Source: Aquatica leii (taxonomy: Eukaryota > Arthropoda > Insecta > Coleoptera > Lampyridae). Taken from it: DNA of 64,000 bases. Under the pieces are notes generated by a model that saw nothing but the letters and a program-made list of their open reading frames with translations, did not search any database and was not told where the DNA came from. The position numbers and the translations under genes were made by a program. Position 1 is the first letter of the stretch, and the number at the start of each line of letters is the position of its first letter. Shown piece by piece: positions 43,740-54,009 of this stretch. The stretch is taken from contig CM069435.1 in NCBI GenBank assembly GCA_035610365.1, forward strand, positions 84,229,389-84,293,388, given 5' to 3'.

Positions 43740-45290
43740 AAAATTGTATACTGGACAATTACGGAAGATCAAGTAACAACGAAACGAAGGACATAACAAA
43801 AAAGCACAGGGTCCTGATGGTATTTCGGCTGAAGCTCTGGCGAAAGTCGCTACTAGCAAAACTACACATTGCAAACTCAATCCTTCCCAGAACAGTGGAA
43901 AAAAGCCAGGCTCGTTCTCATAGACAAAGGTAGAAATGCATCAAACGAAACCAGGTCATATAGATCCCTCGGTTTACTAAACATCAAAGCTAAACTCTAT
44001 GAACACCTCATACTTGATAAACTGAGAGCTAGTATAGAGGCAGCAAAGCGTCTATCAAAAAGCCAGTACGGTTTTAGACCTGACAAATCCACTATGAATG
44101 CCATAAAAGCTGTGGATCGAAGGGCCAAGACGATTCGTGCAGACACAAGAAGGCCCAGAAAGCTTTGTGCTTTGGTCAGTCAAAGTTAAGGCACTAAAGG
44201 TTAACAATGTGGAACCTGACCTCGTCAGCATTATTTAGGAATACCTAAGCAACAGAAGACTGATGATACAGAATTCCGATGGTTCAAAAACAATCTAGGT
44301 ACTTTCAGGTTCCGCAAAGTTTGGTACTAAGGCCGATTCTGTAGAATGCCAATTTCGATAACTTATTAAAAATGAACCTGAGAGCACAAGCTCAAATTGT
44401 CGCGTTCGCGGACGATGTTGCGCTAATGACCAGTGCCAGGACCGAAGATGTGCTCGCGAAAATGACAAATACGGCAATAACTCGGAATTAATAACTGGTT
44501 CATAAACTACGATCTGGAGCTAGCGCCGAACAAGAGCGAGGAAATCGTCTACTATCGACTACTACGTACTCACACCTCAGAGTCATGTCAAATACCTTGG
44601 CGTATTTCTAGATAAACACTTGAATTATGGCCACCACGTAAAGATCGCCGCCGCCAAAGCTACCAAAACAGTCTCGGCAATATCGAAAATCATGCCTAAC
44701 GTGAATGATTATAGCTACGGAAACGACACAACTGCTTGCTAGAATTGTAGCTTGAGACCTTCTAGCAAACAAGGGGCACATTATGAAAAAAGGAACCATA
44801 AGCAAAAAACAAACCAGAGAGCTGACTTTACAAAGCCGGCAAGCAAGATGGCAAAGTGGTAATAAGAGAAAATCGACTCGTCGGCTCATACCCAACATTG
44901 AACCGTAGATAAGTAGATACCATAAGGAACTAAATTAGTATCTAAACCAAGCATATTCAGGGCACGGCTGTCTTGCCATCTATCTGCATGGGATCCAAAA
45001 AAAGACCAAATCCACAATGCAAATACTGTTGGGAGATGGATGACGTGGAACATTTGATGTTTGCTTGTTCATAATAAACCGGCCTCAAAAGAGAACTAGT
45101 TGAACTGGACCCCGAGTAATTGATCTCCCAGATGTTGAGCTGTCGGGAACGCTGGGCGAGTATCAAAACTTCGATTGTAATGATAATAAGCCAGAAAAAA
45201 GTGGACTTGTTGAAGCTGGAGAGAACTGGAGTTACCGCAAACCAACAAGATACCGCTCAATAAACTACACAGCAGGCACCAGTATCACGT
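43740..45290 (+). pseudogene. R1-like LINE reverse transcriptase remnant (copy F)
   Basis: Reverse transcriptase blocks: KKAQGPDGISAEALAKVAT (about 43798-43855), FPEQWKKARLVLIDKGR (about 43885-43935), SYRSLGLLNIKAKLYEHLI (about 43958-44015), SQYGFRPDKSTMNAIKAV (about 44062-44115), IVAFADDVALMTSAR (about 44396-44440, catalytic Asp pair intact), PQSHVKYLGVFLDKHLNYG (about 44572-44630), and a C-terminal knuckle PQCKYCWEMDDVEHLMFAC (about 45012-45068, C-x2-C...H-x4-C). These wordings, in particular SQYGFRP and the knuckle, are those of R1-clade elements. Many frame breaks, including one near 44190. The endonuclease is missing, so the copy is 5'-truncated. It lies antisense in the calpain intron. 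Confidence 0.8.
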
Positions 45291-45734
45291 GTCCAATTTA
45301 TGTTGTTTATCACCCAGATTTTTATTTATACACGTTTTATCTATACATTTATAAATAAACGTGCTGTCGCTTAACTTTATCTAATTTAAGAAATTTTTTC
45401 CTTGGCCTGATTCTAACTGATTATTTATATGTCTATACTTTTTTTTATTGTTACGACTTTTATTTATAAAAGAAGGTAAAAAACAAGACCAAAATCAAGT
45501 CGTGGTGCCAGATCAACTAACTCCGCAATAGCCTACAAGCAACTAATGGAATAACTTGATTGTGTTGCAATTGCTTTCAAGAAAAAGCTGAATCAAAAAG
45601 CCTCCGCACTGTATAAAAAAAAGTAACAAATACGATAAATAAACTGAAAAATAGACTCGGACCAAATACAATTGCAAACGTATAAATAAAGTATCGTAAA
45701 CAAACTCTACGGAAAAAAATAATATTTCTCCATC

Positions 45735-48000
45735 CACTCTGTTCCCTCTCCCTTCTTCTCTTTTCGTCCTTTTCTCTTCCTTTAGCTCTTCCGATTATTT
45801 TAGCATCCCTCCTCGCACAGCCTACAAAACCTCGCCGTGTCCTTCATTCAGTATTTGTTTCCTCTTTCTTCATTTCCGCATCTGAATATCGCTTTGGTTT
45901 TTTATATTTTTCTCTCGATAATGAAGTAATCTTTCTTTCTTTATTTTGTCGTAGTGCTCATTGTATCTAGACTGTCATATGTTCGCTCTCTTTTTTTGTT
46001 GATGTACGTCTTTGTCTCTATTTACTAACGTCTCTCATACTGTTTCTTTCTATTCTTAGTTTTTTCACCTCTCCATTTAATCCCACTCTGTTTGCTGTTT
46101 CCTCATATATGTCTTCTATTCTTTGTATTAACGTCTCGTTTATCTTAATCTTTCTCATAGTTTCCTAAGGTTCCTTTCTGTTTATATTGTCGAATGAGAC
46201 TTTTAGATTGATGAACATTGCGTACATATTTCCACCTTTCTTTTCTAATTTTGGATTTGCTAAATGTTTTAGTATGTATAAGATTTGTTTTTCTTCTATT
46301 TCTTTCTTTAACGTTCTTCCAGCACCATAGCATATATTTTGTATGCTGTGTCTAACACACTTGTCTTCTGTAATTTTCGTTTTCTTTCTTGCTTCCTTTC
46401 TTGTGTATTGGAATTATAATCCCTTCTCTCCACTTACTTGACAGTCCTCTGCCTTTCCATGTATTGGTTATAATTTCTGATGACTTTTTTTATTTTTCCC
46501 CTCTATAGATCTACCCTTCAGTCCGTATTCCATCCTCTCCTGTCGCTTCTCCTTTCTTCAATTTTGCCTTTTCTAGCTGTTTTTCTTTTATTTCAACTGT
46601 TTCTAGTCTCTCTTCCCTTATCTGTATTTCTCTCTCATCTCCTCAATGTTTTTTGTGTCCGCCTTTTTTACTAGTTACACTCTTCGTCCTACCATTTAAG
46701 ATTTTCCATAATCCCACTCTTTTACGTCTATACGTTTTCTTTTTCGTCACTTCCTTCATCTTTGTTGTTAGTTTTTATACCGTTCCATCTATCTCTGTTT
46801 CTGCCTATTGTACTTGTTCTAACTTTTGTCGGTTTTGTTTATTCTTTTTGATGTTTTTATGTTTACTGTTACGTACTTTGTTTCTTCTACTTTTTAGTTG
46901 CGCTCAATGTCCTCATCTCTATTTTCATCGGCTGATAGTTCAATTCTATATAGCTTCCCCTATTTTGAAGTTTTTAATATCATCTTACCATGGCAGTTTG
47001 CGAGGGTGTAATCTATCACCGACTCTCCTTCCTTGTTTCCATTTAAAATATCCACCCCTTTTTCTCGACACATTTCTAGTAGTTATTTCCCTTCTTTATT
47101 TATTGTCTTGTCTTTAGATTTTCTTTTTCCTATACGACCGTCTTCCGTTTCCCGATTCTTTCATTTAAACCTCCTCCTATTATCCTACTTCTGTCTCCTT
47201 TAATAACCTTTCAAGGTTTCTTCTAGTGATTTTCGTATTTTGGCAATACACCGTTACTATTTTTAAATATTTTTTTTGTCATTGTATGTTTCTCTCTATT
47301 ATTTCCCTGGTCTGTTGAGCGTCCGTTATTATTTTTTTCCTACTCTTTTTTTACTTCTTTAATTATTCCCCTCTTTGCTATTATCTTTTTCCTGCTTCTT
47401 TCAGCATGATTGGTACTCACACAAATTCATCTGACATTTGCTCTTCAAATCTTTTCCACCGACTCTCTGATATCCATGTTTCCACCACCCCTACGACGTC
47501 AAATTTTCTTATGTACCTCCAGAACTATTCTACCTTATTCCTTACTCCAGCAAGGTTTCAGAATATAATTTTGTATGTCCCCTGACTTCTCCAATGACTC
47601 TTTTCCGGCATTCTGTTGTGCTGCATCCGTACTCGTTATCCTTTTTCGGTTCCTTGTTGTCTTCTTGCTAGGCACCTCTTTCCTTGCATTACTTAGTTTT
47701 TTACCCCGGTGTGCCTTCTGTTCCACCCCTTCTACTTGGTAATGCCGTTCTTTTTTTCGTACCATATGGACATTTCATCTTCTATCCATAGTTTCTTATA
47801 TCTAATTTTGGCTCTCATTCTTTCTAATCTTTAGCTTCTCGCGATGCTCCATTGTTCCCCTTGCACTCTTTTCTCTACTTCAGATCGTTGTCGATGTATA
47901 TTTACGTGTTTCTTATTTTTCTGTCTGTTGTTATGTACATGAGGTCACTACCGTACTCTTTATCAAAATTTAGTTTCTCGGCAATATTATTTAACAACTT
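45735..48000 (-). pseudogene. GA-rich LINE remnant (copy E), related to copies A and B
   Basis: The plus strand is strikingly CT-rich because the minus strand is a GA-rich LINE. Minus-strand reading gives the endonuclease start IIFWNLAGVRNKVE then RKFDVVGVVETWISESRWKRF (about 47560-47430), matching FWNVAGIKN and GFDMMGMSET in copy B. Reverse transcriptase blocks follow: AYKIYAMVLEERLKKEIEE (about 46350-46290), MYAMFINLKVSFDNINRKEP (about 46220-46165) and INETLIQRIEDIYEETANRV (about 46145-46085), which align with VSYKLYAMIIQRRLEKEVEE, VYAFFMDIEAAFDNVNREK and EEQLVRKLEGIYKKTKNRV of copy B. Upstream (47765-48000) is charged ORF1-like sequence. Stops and deletions throughout. Confidence 0.75.
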
Positions 48001-49097
48001 TAACTAATTGAAACTTGCTTTTTACACCTTCTTTTACATAGCTGATCTTAATTATAAAATAATCGAAATAATTTGAAATAACTAAATTAATTTTTATATT
48101 ATTGTCAATGTAGATTTATATAAACACCGTCGCAATAAATTAAAAAACTGCACTCACATTTATTCATACAGCACGCGCGTAACACTGAATATGCACATTT
48201 TATTTATGTTAACTGCACGTTGTTTTTATTACTGCATTTGATTTTTGCGTTTACCTTTTATAGTTTCTGTTATCGTAGTCTGAAATATTCTGACGTTTTT
48301 CTATATTACATTCCAAAACAATATCAAATTTCTAAAATTAATTCAAGATGTTATATGGAATTCAGACATCTGACACGACAACGATGCAATCGAGGATTAA
48401 AGTTTTACATAAAAGTGAAGGTGCTACTTTTTTATCTCTCCTAAAGTGTAGATCTTTGTTACTATTGATTTTTATCTAAAAAAAAAAAAACTAAACACAT
48501 CTTGCTCGTTTGTTGTTACTTATTCCTAAAAAATTAAACAATTAATGTCTAATTGGCTGAATCAAGAGATAATATGGCGTTTAAATTAAATTTGAGACTT
48601 CTTTTAAAGTTCTAGCCGTAAATAGAAGAAAATTTTGTTTTAATACAAAAATAGCATATGATGAAAAAGAAACCGAATAACAAGATTCTAGCAAACCAAA
48701 ATAATAATAAAAAACATAGAGAAAATAATCAGATTAAAATCTATAATAATTCATCTTAGATTTGAAAAATGAGACCTCTTAGATCAAAGTCATTCGTCTA
48801 TTGTTAACGCATAATTGGCAATCGTCTCGTTAATGTTTGACGTGTGTGCATTTTATTGCAGATATAAACCATCGTCTTTTCAATACAAAAAGGTACCAAA
48901 CGTTATCATCGCTAGAATACAAAATATTTTATCATGGGTCATTGGCACTCATTGTTTTATGTGGGTGCGTATATGAATAGCAACTAGTTGCACCACGCCA
49001 CGCTTATTACATATTTATATTTAGTTTCATACCCACATATCTTACAAGAATTCCAACCATAAATGTCCAAAAATCTACACAAAACACACCAACTCAC

Positions 49098-49167
49098 CCA
49101 TCTTTCCAGGGACGATGTCAAAATGCGTGGGACCATCTTGTACGAACTCGGGCCTGCTGCATAAATC
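49098..49167 (-). CDS. Calpain exon preceding the active-site exon
   Basis: A 70-bp exon: acceptor CTTTTTTTCAG ends at 49168 and donor G|GTGAGT starts at 49097. It reads DLCSRPEFVQDGPTHFDIVPGKM plus one base, which completes the Gly of GDRW in the exon at 42779. The PEFV-DG...D...G pattern is the conserved lead-in to the calpain active site (compare the usual RP-x-F-xx-DG...D-x-xQG-x-LGDCW). Because exon phase, splice signals and protein sequence all fit, the two exons certainly belong to one gene. Upstream exons were not found; transposons fill the sequence to the right. Confidence 0.85.
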
Positions 49168-49644
49168 CTGAAAAAAAGCACGCTTTTACTTTTTTTATTC
49201 TGATGTATTAAATGTCTTATTGCGACAGGATATCCTTTAGGTGCAAATAAAATAAATACAGAAAATAATTCTGCGTATAAGTGAGGAATTTATAATTGTA
49301 AGAACCGTTATAACCAATACGTTTAAGTCGTCGTTTCTAAAGCATAACACTTTCAATATTTATTTATTGATTGTATAACTTACTGAAAGTATTTAATATA
49401 TTTAATTACATAAGACGTGTACAGAGCGCCGAAGCAAACAAAGTCCGCGGAAAATATGTCAACTAACTTTAAAAATTGAAAGCGGTAAATGTTTCAACCA
49501 ATCACAATTAGAAAGTACCGTCCGCTTGAAAAATTAAATTACTCGTGTTTGTTTACATCTTTACCTGCTGTTTTACTTAAAAATTCGTTGTTATTCAACT
49601 AGTCTTTATAAAGACTCTTTTAAACGCCATTATTTGTGAACAAG

Positions 49645-49825
49645 GTATGTGTATTTATAATTTTTATTTTAAGTATAACCCAAATTTTTGTAGCATAACC
49701 TCAACATCAGTTATTACTTTGTATTCATTATTTAAAGATCTGTATTTAATTCCAGTATTTATTCTACAAACAATAACTAATTTCTATGGAGATTTTTACA
49801 TTACTTACTTTCTGTATTGTTTCAG
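49645..49825 (+). other. Probable 5' leader intron of the transposase gene
   Basis: Donor ACAAG|GTATGTG at 49645 and acceptor TATTGTTTCAG ending at 49825, 15 bases before the chosen ATG. A longer frame beginning at 49817 would start inside this intron, which is why the ATG at 49841 is preferred. Confidence 0.6.
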
Positions 49826-49840
49826 CTGTTATTTACCAAC

Positions 49841-51127
49841 ATGGAATCTAAGTCGAAGAAAACTATTCATTCCGAAGCCAGAAACATTATTAAAAATGTT
49901 GTGGAGTTTTTCGATAAACAGAAAGCTGCGGGCGTATGGACTTTCCCTCTAGAGAAGGCAAGTGAACTAGCTGCTGCTGCAACGGGAAAATCAACCACCT
50001 TTATTAAAAAAATCCGGAGTGAAGCAATGACGACCAGTGATGGTATTTTAAGATCTCCCTCGAAGAAAAAAAGAAGTGGTGGTGCAAATAAAATAACGTT
50101 GGATAATTGCGACTTAAGCATTTTAAAAAGAACTGTCCATGAAGTTTACACGGTTGATAAGAAAGTTCCAAACATGAAAATTTTAGTTGAAAAAATGAAA
50201 GAAAAATATAAGAAATGCCACAATAAAAGAAAATTATTGATGGAACGTGATGATATTATTGCTTGGCTTTCTCGTTATTTACGCAAGTTGCGAGAAAATG
50301 ATGCTTTAAGCGAAAACAAAAAACCAATAACATATTTAGATGAGACCTATATTCATCCATCATACGGTGTTAGTAAGTGCTGGCAATCTGAAGAAGAGGC
50401 TGGTGTTTATCATACAGACAGAGCAGGTCAAAGGTACATTATTGTGCATGCAGGTGGATCATACGGATTTATTAATAATGGCCTTTTAATATTTAAATCT
50501 GAAACTAAGTCCGGTGATTATCACGACGACATGAACCATACCAACTTTATGCAGTGGATGGAAAAACAATTAATTCCAAACTTGCCTCCTAATGGTATTG
50601 TTGTCATGGATAATGCACCTTATCACAGTGTACAAATTAATAAACCTCCAACACAAGCAGAACGTAAGGAAAGCATTCGACAATGGCTCGAAAATAATGG
50701 AGTAACAACAACAAATAAAATGCGTAAAGCAGAACTAATAATGTTAGTGAAGCAATTTAGTTATACGAAGACATATTACGTAGACGAACTTGTTAAAAAA
50801 CACGGGCATACAGTGTTACGTCTGCCACCGTACCACTGCAACCTAAATCCAATCGAGTTGATATGGAGTTTAGTGAAACATAAGATCGCTATGAATAATG
50901 TTACACAGAGTGGTTTAGAGATCGAAGCCTTAGTGAGAAAGGCATTTTCTGATGTAACTGCATCGGACTGGGACAAACATTGTCGACATGTAAATCACTT
51001 GGAGCAAGAAATGTGGCAACGTGATGGATTGCTGGATGTAACGGTGGAAAACCTGTCGTTTATGGTGAACACAGGATCATCCGACGATGAAAGTTGTAGT
51101 GGAGAAGACGAAAGTGACAGTGCTTGA
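49841..51127 (+). CDS. DDE transposase with SAP-like insertion, intact
   Basis: A 428-residue transposase that would cut and paste its own element at TA. The N-terminal part (residues 1-150) is basic and helical, including KKKRSGGANK, and probably binds the terminal repeats. Catalytic residues are Asp167 (TYLDETYIHP), Asp257 (VVMDNAPYHS) and Glu339 (NLNPIELIWSLVK), the DDE_3 pattern of Tc1/mariner and IS630 proteins. The second Asp and Glu are 81 residues apart, where 34-39 is usual; the extra part (about 266-315) reads QAERKESIRQWLENNG then MRKAELIMLVKQ, like a SAP DNA-binding motif. The C-terminus is acidic (SSDDESCSGEDESDS). There is no stop or frameshift. Start chosen from the leader intron. 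Possibly still active. Confidence 0.85.
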   Translation: MESKSKKTIHSEARNIIKNVVEFFDKQKAAGVWTFPLEKASELAAAATGKSTTFIKKIRSEAMTTSDGILRSPSKKKRSGGANKITLDNCDLSILKRTVHEVYTVDKKVPNMKILVEKMKEKYKKCHNKRKLLMERDDIIAWLSRYLRKLRENDALSENKKPITYLDETYIHPSYGVSKCWQSEEEAGVYHTDRAGQRYIIVHAGGSYGFINNGLLIFKSETKSGDYHDDMNHTNFMQWMEKQLIPNLPPNGIVVMDNAPYHSVQINKPPTQAERKESIRQWLENNGVTTTNKMRKAELIMLVKQFSYTKTYYVDELVKKHGHTVLRLPPYHCNLNPIELIWSLVKHKIAMNNVTQSGLEIEALVRKAFSDVTASDWDKHCRHVNHLEQEMWQRDGLLDVTVENLSFMVNTGSSDDESCSGEDESDSA

Positions 51128-51457
51128 ACTGCTTTATTTTTTTTATGATTGTATTTTTTGATGTAAATAAGTAATTTTTAGAATTACTTTTAGAAATATG
51201 TAATATTTTGTAATGCCATACTTCATCTTTTAGAAAAGTAAATGTGTAATTACAATTTATTTTAATAATCATTAAGTCATAAAGTGTTTATCTGAAATAA
51301 CCTCAAACTTCAACAAGCTCTAATGATTATTTACACAGGTAACTTATGAATAATTTGAATTGCCCACCAAAATACTTTTTAATTTGAGTGTACCTTTAAG
51401 ATTAGAGTGACACCAGCCACGCCTCTCCAGGGACTTTGTTTATTCAGCTCAACTGTA

Positions 51458-51879
51458 CATAGTAACGGTAAAATATAATCGAAATTGCGGCGGTAATTAC
51501 GCTATTAAAATGATTAACAGCAGCTGCCGTTGTTGCAAATGATTTAGAATGATTAACAAAGTATTTTCTAGCGTTTGAAGCATTTGTAATTTTGGAATAT
51601 GTGTAACTACGCGTTGTTGAAATGTCTTACAAAGCTATAGACGTAATTGTGTTTTAAATCAATATTCAATTCACTGTTAAGGTGTTGACAAACTTGAAAG
51701 TTTTCGGCACATTGATTGGTCGATTACAAATGGAATTTCACATGCTGTCTGAAAAATTCACATAGAAGAAATTTAAATAGCACCTGTGTGACAAATAACA
51801 GATATACAGGTGCAATGTTTATTGGTTTTAAAGTACGTATAAGTAGTACCAGGCCTGCGCCTAGCACTTTTGGCGCCCT
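51458..51879. other. Stretch with no recognisable gene
   Basis: AT-rich sequence between the mariner-type element and the inverted pogo fragment. The 66-codon plus frame at 51716-51916 runs into the pogo fragment and is not supported. Confidence 0.45.
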
Positions 51880-52168
51880 TACGTTCATATGTGAGTACAG
51901 ATACGGGTTAAGTTAGGTATTATTATCCACTATTGAAAAAAAATTTAAAAAGTATTTTCATAAATTTATTTTCATTTTTATATTTTACAAGCCATAAGCC
52001 ATACAAGTATTTTTTCATTGAGGTACATAACGTAATTATAAACTTATAGAAAACAGAAAGATATTCTAACAATATTACAACTCAAAATTTTTGTATTTTA
52101 GTTTCAAATGTAATATATGATACAAAAGCACAAGAAGTAAAAAAAATATTTAAAACATTAAAAATACT
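51880..52168 (-). mobile_element. pogo 3' fragment, inverted relative to copy 1
   Basis: The reverse complement of this stretch matches about 4285-4610 (end of the pogo copy 1 coding sequence and its 3' tail) nearly base for base, including the last codons FNVLNIFF and the motif CCTAACTTAA. Its coding side ends exactly at the foldback element's 8-bp duplication. Confidence 0.8.
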
Positions 52169-52620
52169 GGGGCATGACCACAACGGCCACTTGCCACAAC
52201 GGCCACCCGGAAGTGTGGCCGTTGTAGTCACGACCACAACGGCCACCGTGACCATAACGGCCACCTTCCAACTTTAACCACAACGGCTACCGTGACCACA
52301 ACGGCCACCTATTCTGTCGACCACAACGGCCACCCTGACCACAACGGCCACTTGCATTTTTGACCATAACAGCCACCGTGACAACAACGGCCACCTATCT
52401 TCATGACCACAACGGCCACCGCGACCACAACGGCCACCGACGCCCGATCTGAAAATTTACTGCCGACGCCAGTTACAGCGACCTCTGTGACTATAACGAT
52501 CATCTCTGCTCGTAACCACAACGGCCACCATGACTATAACGGCCACTTATTTTGTCGACCACAACGGCCACCGCGACCACAACAGCCACCGTGACCACAA
52601 CGGCCACCGCGACCATAGCG
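52169..52620 (+). repeat. Degenerate 9/18-bp tandem array, left
   Basis: Units based on ACAACGGCCACC spaced mostly by 9 or 18 bp, GC-rich in an AT-rich genome. Near its outer end a local hairpin forms between ACAACGGCCAC and GTGGCCGTTGT around CCGGAA. Frames crossing it are an effect of the repeat. Confidence 0.9.
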
Positions 52621-53403
52621 ACTACCAATCGTCATTCATCATGGGTTTCGATGAAATTTAGCTCGCATTTCTAGCTGAGTGCTGTCTTTTTCATTTTCTT
52701 TTGTGACCATCCATTGTCAAAATGGAACGTGTTAGGTAGTATTTCAAAGTTTGCAAGTTGTTCTTATTGGATATATAAATATTTTTATTGTGCTGCCAAC
52801 ATCGCAAACGCCAATATTCGTTCGTTAGTGTAGTTATGTAATGGGCGAAAAAAGCTCTAGTGTGGCAAAATAAAAACTAGAAATCCACATATAAAGCTAA
52901 GTGCTCAAAGTCAATTATTATTGGTCTAAAACTCAAATGAGTACAATTCTGTGTTTCCAATGGTGAAGTAAAATAATAGTTATTTACATAAATGTCAGGA
53001 TAATCTCACATTACTGAAGAGGAGCTAAATTCAAATACACTTTGTGCCGAGTAATTTAAAGCTTCGAGTCAAGTAAGAGATTTTACTGGCGTGTTTTGTT
53101 TTAAATTTTTCCGGAAATCGTAGGAAAAAAATTACAAATTTTAGAAATTGTTTTTACAAATTCTACAAAAATCAAATTTTTCAATTTTGTTGGCAACTAT
53201 TGTTACACATTATTTTGCGTCTTATAAAGTTTTTACAGTACTAGTCCAGAAAAAATCAATTTTCCTGCGCGTTAACGTTTTCGGAAAAAAATATTTACAT
53301 ATCTAGTAAGCACAAGTTGCAAGCTTTGAAATATTACCTAACACGCGTCGTTTTGATAACGCATGGCAATCTGAATCATCGAAATTCATGAAGAATAACG
53401 ATC

Positions 53404-53879
53404 AGTGGCCGTTGTGATCGCGGTGGCCGATGCGGTCGCGGTAGCCGTTGTGGTCGCGGTGGCCGTTGTGGTCATGGTGGCTGTTGTGGGCGACAAAATA
53501 GGTGGCCGTTGTGGTTACGAGCAGAGGTGGTCGTTATAGTCACAGAGGTCGCTGTAACTAGCGTCGGCAGTCGATTTTTAGATCGGGCGTCGGTAGCCGT
53601 TGTGGTCGCGGTGGCCGTTGTGGTCATGAAGATCGGTGGCCGTTGTTGTCACGGTGGCTGTTATAGTTAAAAATGCAAGTGGCCGTTGTGGTCACGGTGG
53701 CCGTTGTGGTCACGGTGGCCGTTGTGGTCGACAGAATAGGTGGCCGTTGTGGTCACGGTGGCCGTTGTGGTTAAAGTTGCTAGGTAGCCGTTATGGTCAC
53801 GGTGGCCGTTGTGGTCATGACTACAACGGCCACACTTCCGGGTGGCCGTTGTGGAAAGTGACCGTTGTTGTCTAGACCC
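53404..53879 (-). repeat. Degenerate 9/18-bp tandem array, right (inverted)
   Basis: The same array in reverse, GTGGCCGTTGTGGTCACG, including the same unit variants and islands in mirror order as 52169-52620. Confidence 0.9.
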
Positions 53880-54009
53880 AAAATACTCGTTTATATATCA
53901 CAGGAAGAAACTGATCGACAAAAAAAAATGAAAATAATATATTATTTTAATAATACAACATGTCACCTTTTAAACGTTAATATCCAGGTATTAGGTATTG
54001 TTATTAATA

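Larger units (their letters stand above)
42780..49097 (-). other. Calpain intron filled with LINE relics
   Basis: Donor G|GTGAGT at 49097 and acceptor at 42780 define a 6318-bp intron. It holds an R1-like LINE in antisense orientation (43740-45290) and a GA-rich LINE in sense orientation (45735-48000). The rest (42780-43740 and 48000-49097) is AT-rich with nothing recognised. Confidence 0.75.
49422..51455 (+). mobile_element. Apparently intact mariner-superfamily transposon
   Basis: 2034 bp flanked by TA (49420-49421 and 51456-51457). The left end CAGAGCGCCGAAGC then AAACAAAGTCC pairs with the right end read on the minus strand, CAGTTGAGCTGAAT then AAACAAAGTCC: identical at both ends (CAG and AAACAAAGTCC), diverged between. 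It carries one intact transposase gene with a 5' leader intron. It inserted about 250 bp upstream of the calpain exon at 49167, probably inside that gene. Confidence 0.85.
52169..53879. mobile_element. Foldback element with repetitive GC-rich inverted arms
   Basis: 1711 bp. The left arm (52169 to about 52760) and right arm (about 53310-53879) are inverted copies of one another. The outer 450 bp of each are degenerate arrays of 9/18-bp units around GACCACAACGGCCACCGT, with shared unique islands (GCCCGATCT, CTTCCGGGTGGCC) that prove the arms are copies and not two independent arrays. Ends are GGGGCATGACCAC and, inverted, GGGTCTAGACAAC. An 8-bp duplication, AAAATACT, flanks it at 52161-52168 and 53880-53887. 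The centre (52760-53310) includes a reversed repeat R segment (52790-52920). No transposase is present, so it must rely on one elsewhere; 8 bp fits hAT or P-type mobilisation. Confidence 0.9.

Noticed and set aside
46480..47117. Plus-strand frames that look like membrane proteins (Phe/Leu/Ser-rich)
   Set aside because: They are antisense shadows of the GA-rich LINE on the minus strand; purine-rich coding strands give hydrophobic-looking frames on the opposite strand. The same holds for minus-strand frames over 265-2450, 6586-6975 and 7918-10567.
48984..49181. 65-codon minus-strand frame over the calpain exon
   Set aside because: It reads the exon in the wrong frame and crosses both splice sites. 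The calpain frame fits conserved residues and exon phase.
52082..52594. Open frames rich in Val, Thr and Ala, or Trp/Gly, across the array
   Set aside because: They arise because the repeat period is a multiple of three, which keeps frames open on both strands. No start context or family supports them.
52169..53879. CRISPR-like array of regularly spaced GC-rich repeats
   Set aside because: Units are degenerate and directly adjoining, there are no unique spacers of constant length, the array is mirrored in inverted arms, and the context is eukaryotic. It is a foldback transposon.
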